This document shows positions 15,709-18,288 of a stretch of DNA of 18,288 bases, piece by piece. The notes beneath the pieces are model-generated. The model saw nothing but the letters and a program-made list of their open reading frames with translations, made no database searches and was not told where the DNA came from. The first letter of the stretch is position 1, and each line of letters opens with the position of its first letter. The stretch covers positions 1-18,288 of the forward strand of contig DYRX01000039.1 of assembly GCA_020718525.1 (NCBI GenBank). The letters are read 5' to 3'. Source of the DNA: Victivallis vadensis (GTDB lineage Bacteria; Verrucomicrobiota; Lentisphaeria; Victivallales; GWF2-50-93). The position numbers and the translations under genes were made by a program.

Positions 15709-18000
15709 ATGGGCACGATAGAGAAATACGGACGTTTCATCGAGGATGAGAACTGCTTCGAGATTTTTGCCGAGCCTCCAAGAAAATGGAGAAACATACT
15801 CTATAACTCCTGGGGCGGCGAAGAATATTACAGCGAGGCGACGCACATCGGAGACGGGATGTCGAGATACCGCGACTCCCTTGGCAACACTCTCAACGTC
15901 ATAGCATACGACGCGAAATACCTGTATATCCGCGATGATGAGACTGGAACCGTCTTCAATCCCGCCGGCATGCCAGTTGCCTGCGATGTGAAAAACAGAA
16001 AAATTCGCATATATCCGTCGAAAACTGAAATCAGCTCGGAATGCCTCGATCTCAGAGTCTCAGCAAGATATTTCGTGCCTGCTGGCGAATGCGCCGAGAT
16101 TTGGACGCTCTCTCTTGAAAATCTCTCCGATAGAGCGAGGAAGATCTCAGTCTTCGCCTACGCCGCCTTTCCCTTGAATGGATCCGACCACGAACAGCGC
16201 TCCTTCCGCAGTGACAGATACTCCGAGATAATCGAGGACTGCTCTGGCGTAATGATCGTAAACAGGGCAATGGGCGTTCCGATCAGAAAAAAACACGGGT
16301 TCTTGTGCGCCCTCCAGCATTTCAGGGCGGCGAACGGAAACAGAGACGATTTCACAAGAGCCGACTACTCTCTTGCCTCTCCAAAAATTCTCTGGGGATG
16401 GAATGCCGACAACAAGGCCGGATATTTCTGGGATGTTGCGGCAATCGTCCAGACATCCTTCAGCATCCCAGCAAAAGGACGCGAGCGCAACGACTTCATC
16501 GCCGGTCCCTGCGAGAGCCGCGAGGATGTCAAAAAATTGCTTGCCAGGCTTGACGCCGCAGAGATAGACCGCCTCGAAAAAGAGCAGTTAGACTGCGAAC
16601 TTCGCAGATCCTCAGCATTTCACGTCTCGACCGGAAAAGAAAACGCCGACCGCGACGCGCTGATCAACATCTTCGCCAAGAAACAGATTTATTCATATCT
16701 CATTGACAAGGGCGGAGTTAGGGACAATCTCCAGAATGACAACGGTCTTGTCCTCTTTGATCCTCCGACTGCCAGAAAAAATATCTTGAAATGTCTCTCT
16801 GTGCAGAAGGCTGACGGATCGTCTTTGCATAGCTGGAGGCCGCTGAACAGAAAGCAGTATTCGGACAAGCCAGCTTGGTGCTTGCAGACCATTCCGTGGT
16901 ACATCAAGGAGACAGGCGATTTTTCCATTCTGGACGAAGAATTGCCATTTTTCGAATCCACCGAGACCGCCACTGTCATGGAGCACATGAGACGCGCATT
17001 TCGTCATCTTTCCAAGGACACAGGAAAAAGAGGTCTTTGCCTTCAGCATTTTGCCGATTGGAACGATGCGCTTGAACCCTCCGCAAAAACCGGCGAGCGC
17101 GAAAGCATCATGGTGAGCCAACAGCTCTGCGCGGGCCTTCTCGAACTTGAAGAGCTTGCCCTCAGGCTCGACGACAGGGCGCTTGCCGAAGAAGTCAGGG
17201 AGAAACACTCTGAAATGTCCAGGAAAATCAACGAAGTCGCCTGGGACGGCAGATGGTACCAGCGCACAATCTGCGAGGACGGTCATCCCCTCGGCTCTGA
17301 AAGGAACGAAGACGCGAAAATCTTTCTAAATACCCAGAGCTGGGCGGTCATCGGCGGAATTGCCGACAAAAAAAGGCTTCTCGAGTGCATGGAGTCCGTG
17401 GACAAATATCTGACTAAGCCAGAGGGCTATGCCATCTGCGATCCGCCATGCAGAAAATTTGACGAAAGAATCGGGCGCTTCACAACGGTCATGCCATACA
17501 GCACTGAGAACGGAGGATGCTACAATCATGCCGCCGGATTCAAGGCCGTCGCCGACTGCATGCTCGGAAGAGCCGAGAGGGCGTGGGAGACATTTGTCAA
17601 GGTCTGCCCCGACAATCCCGAGCTTCCCGTCGAGATTTCAGCCACAGAGCCATTTTCCTTCACAAACCATTATTCCAGAGTCCAGTCCTGCCGCGGACGC
17701 GGCGGATATGCCTGGCGCACAGGAACGGCTTCCTGGTTCACCGTCGCACTGATCGAATGGATTTTTGGCGCGAGAAGGCACTACGATGGACTTCTAATTT
17801 CTCCGTGCCTCTCGTCTTCAGTGAAAAAAGCCCGCCTCCTGAGAACCTGCAAAGGGGATCTTTTCGACATTGAAATTGACAACAGCTCCGGCAGATGCGT
17901 GGGAGCGGCTGAGATCTTCGTTGACGGCGCTAAAATTTCGGGAAATCTGATCCCGTCTTCTAAAAAGGGGGCGAAAAGGACAGTTAAGGTTCTCATTTGA
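15709..18000 (+). CDS. GH94 family glycoside phosphorylase
   Basis: GH94 enzymes split beta-linked disaccharides or oligosaccharides with phosphate, giving a sugar-1-phosphate; known members act on cellobiose, cellodextrins, laminaribiose or diacetylchitobiose. From the ATG at 15709 the protein has 763 residues, somewhat short for the family (about 800). It has no signal peptide and is presumably cytoplasmic. An N-terminal beta-sandwich region leads to the (alpha/alpha)6 catalytic domain. ADWNDALE contains the proposed general-acid Asp450, and TGTASW at 671-676 is the usual phosphate-site segment. YDGLLISPCLSS and related C-terminal text are also typical. An ATG at 15694 exists, but GGGAGGA at 15696-15702 points to the one at 15709. 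Substrate specificity cannot be assigned; the residues before the TGTASW motif (WR instead of the common WL) and the N-terminal loop look atypical from memory. Confidence 0.88.
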   Translation: MGTIEKYGRFIEDENCFEIFAEPPRKWRNILYNSWGGEEYYSEATHIGDGMSRYRDSLGNTLNVIAYDAKYLYIRDDETGTVFNPAGMPVACDVKNRKIRIYPSKTEISSECLDLRVSARYFVPAGECAEIWTLSLENLSDRARKISVFAYAAFPLNGSDHEQRSFRSDRYSEIIEDCSGVMIVNRAMGVPIRKKHGFLCALQHFRAANGNRDDFTRADYSLASPKILWGWNADNKAGYFWDVAAIVQTSFSIPAKGRERNDFIAGPCESREDVKKLLARLDAAEIDRLEKEQLDCELRRSSAFHVSTGKENADRDALINIFAKKQIYSYLIDKGGVRDNLQNDNGLVLFDPPTARKNILKCLSVQKADGSSLHSWRPLNRKQYSDKPAWCLQTIPWYIKETGDFSILDEELPFFESTETATVMEHMRRAFRHLSKDTGKRGLCLQHFADWNDALEPSAKTGERESIMVSQQLCAGLLELEELALRLDDRALAEEVREKHSEMSRKINEVAWDGRWYQRTICEDGHPLGSERNEDAKIFLNTQSWAVIGGIADKKRLLECMESVDKYLTKPEGYAICDPPCRKFDERIGRFTTVMPYSTENGGCYNHAAGFKAVADCMLGRAERAWETFVKVCPDNPELPVEISATEPFSFTNHYSRVQSCRGRGGYAWRTGTASWFTVALIEWIFGARRHYDGLLISPCLSSSVKKARLLRTCKGDLFDIEIDNSSGRCVGAAEIFVDGAKISGNLIPSSKKGAKRTVKVLI

Positions 18001-18040
18001 TGGGGTTCATCTAGGGCAAATATTAAAAACGGGGGAAACT

Positions 18041-18288
18041 ATGCCAGGATTTCAGTCCGCCATGTTTGGTCCGGAAGAATGGAACAGGCTCAATGACGAA
18101 AGCAAGGAGCTTCTGGAAAAGGTTGGAGCCGTCTTTGATGAGACATTCCATTCTACAGGTCTTCCACAGATCGCCTTGCACGACATCTCAAGAAAGACTG
18201 GCAATCTCGATTTTTCCGACTTCAGCGGCAGAATTGTAATAGGAAGAAATTCCGGATTCAATTCTGCGGACATTTCACCTTTTCCGCA
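18041..18288 (+). CDS. Unrecognised protein, 5' part only
   Basis: The open frame starts at the ATG at 18041 and runs off the window, giving 82 complete codons. GGGGGA at 18031-18036 is a good ribosome-binding site. The gene begins 40 bases after the GH94 stop codon on the same strand, so it probably belongs to the same transcript. The visible part is soluble and charged, begins MPGFQSAMFGPEEW and has no signal peptide or membrane segment. I do not recognise a family. Its position suggests a carbohydrate-related role, but this is only inference. Confidence 0.7.
   Translation, partial: MPGFQSAMFGPEEWNRLNDESKELLEKVGAVFDETFHSTGLPQIALHDISRKTGNLDFSDFSGRIVIGRNSGFNSADISPFP

Overview
This window looks like a stretch of ordinary bacterial chromosome with mid-range GC content, short intergenic gaps and Shine-Dalgarno-led genes. 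I see no insertion sequence, prophage, CRISPR array, tRNA or rRNA. A fused E1 alpha-beta pyruvate-dehydrogenase-type protein, a long-form HisG, a GH94 phosphorylase and a class II aldolase suggest a carbohydrate-using bacterium, perhaps of the PVC/Lentisphaera, spirochaete or Fibrobacter type. That placement is an impression from gene content, not a demonstrated taxonomy.

Layout, left to right. Positions 1-246 hold the possible tail of an upstream gene and the lon leader. Then comes lon (+, 247-2733), followed by a DeoR-family regulator (+, 2856-3632) with repeated 10-mers around its promoter. Next is a 2-oxoacid dehydrogenase pair: a fused E1 (+, 3691-5994) and an E2 with one lipoyl domain and apparently two subunit-binding domains (+, 6116-7495). 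A CPBP/CAAX-protease-like membrane protein follows (+, 7719-8675). It converges with the translationally coupled sbcD-sbcC pair on the minus strand (8799-13339), which encodes the Mre11/Rad50-like nuclease. Upstream of sbcD, also on the minus strand, is class II fructose-bisphosphate aldolase (13515-14465), separated from it by four hairpins in about 115 bases. A 335-base divergent promoter region leads to hisG (+, 14801-15676), a GH94 glycoside phosphorylase (+, 15709-18000) and a truncated, unrecognised gene (+, 18041 to the window edge).

How they fit together: the phosphorylase would release a sugar-1-phosphate, aldolase works in glycolysis and gluconeogenesis, and the E1/E2 pair would convert pyruvate to acetyl-CoA. 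The DeoR-type regulator beside E1 is of a class that usually senses sugar phosphates, so a carbon-metabolism link is plausible but not shown. Lon (proteolysis) and SbcCD (DNA-end processing) are housekeeping functions.

I did not find a convincing undescribed system. The items most worth a second look are the two insertions in the fused E1, the tandem binding domains of E2, the Gln in place of the first catalytic-motif Glu in the CPBP protein, the fba-sbcD hairpin cluster and the operator-like repeats at the DeoR gene.
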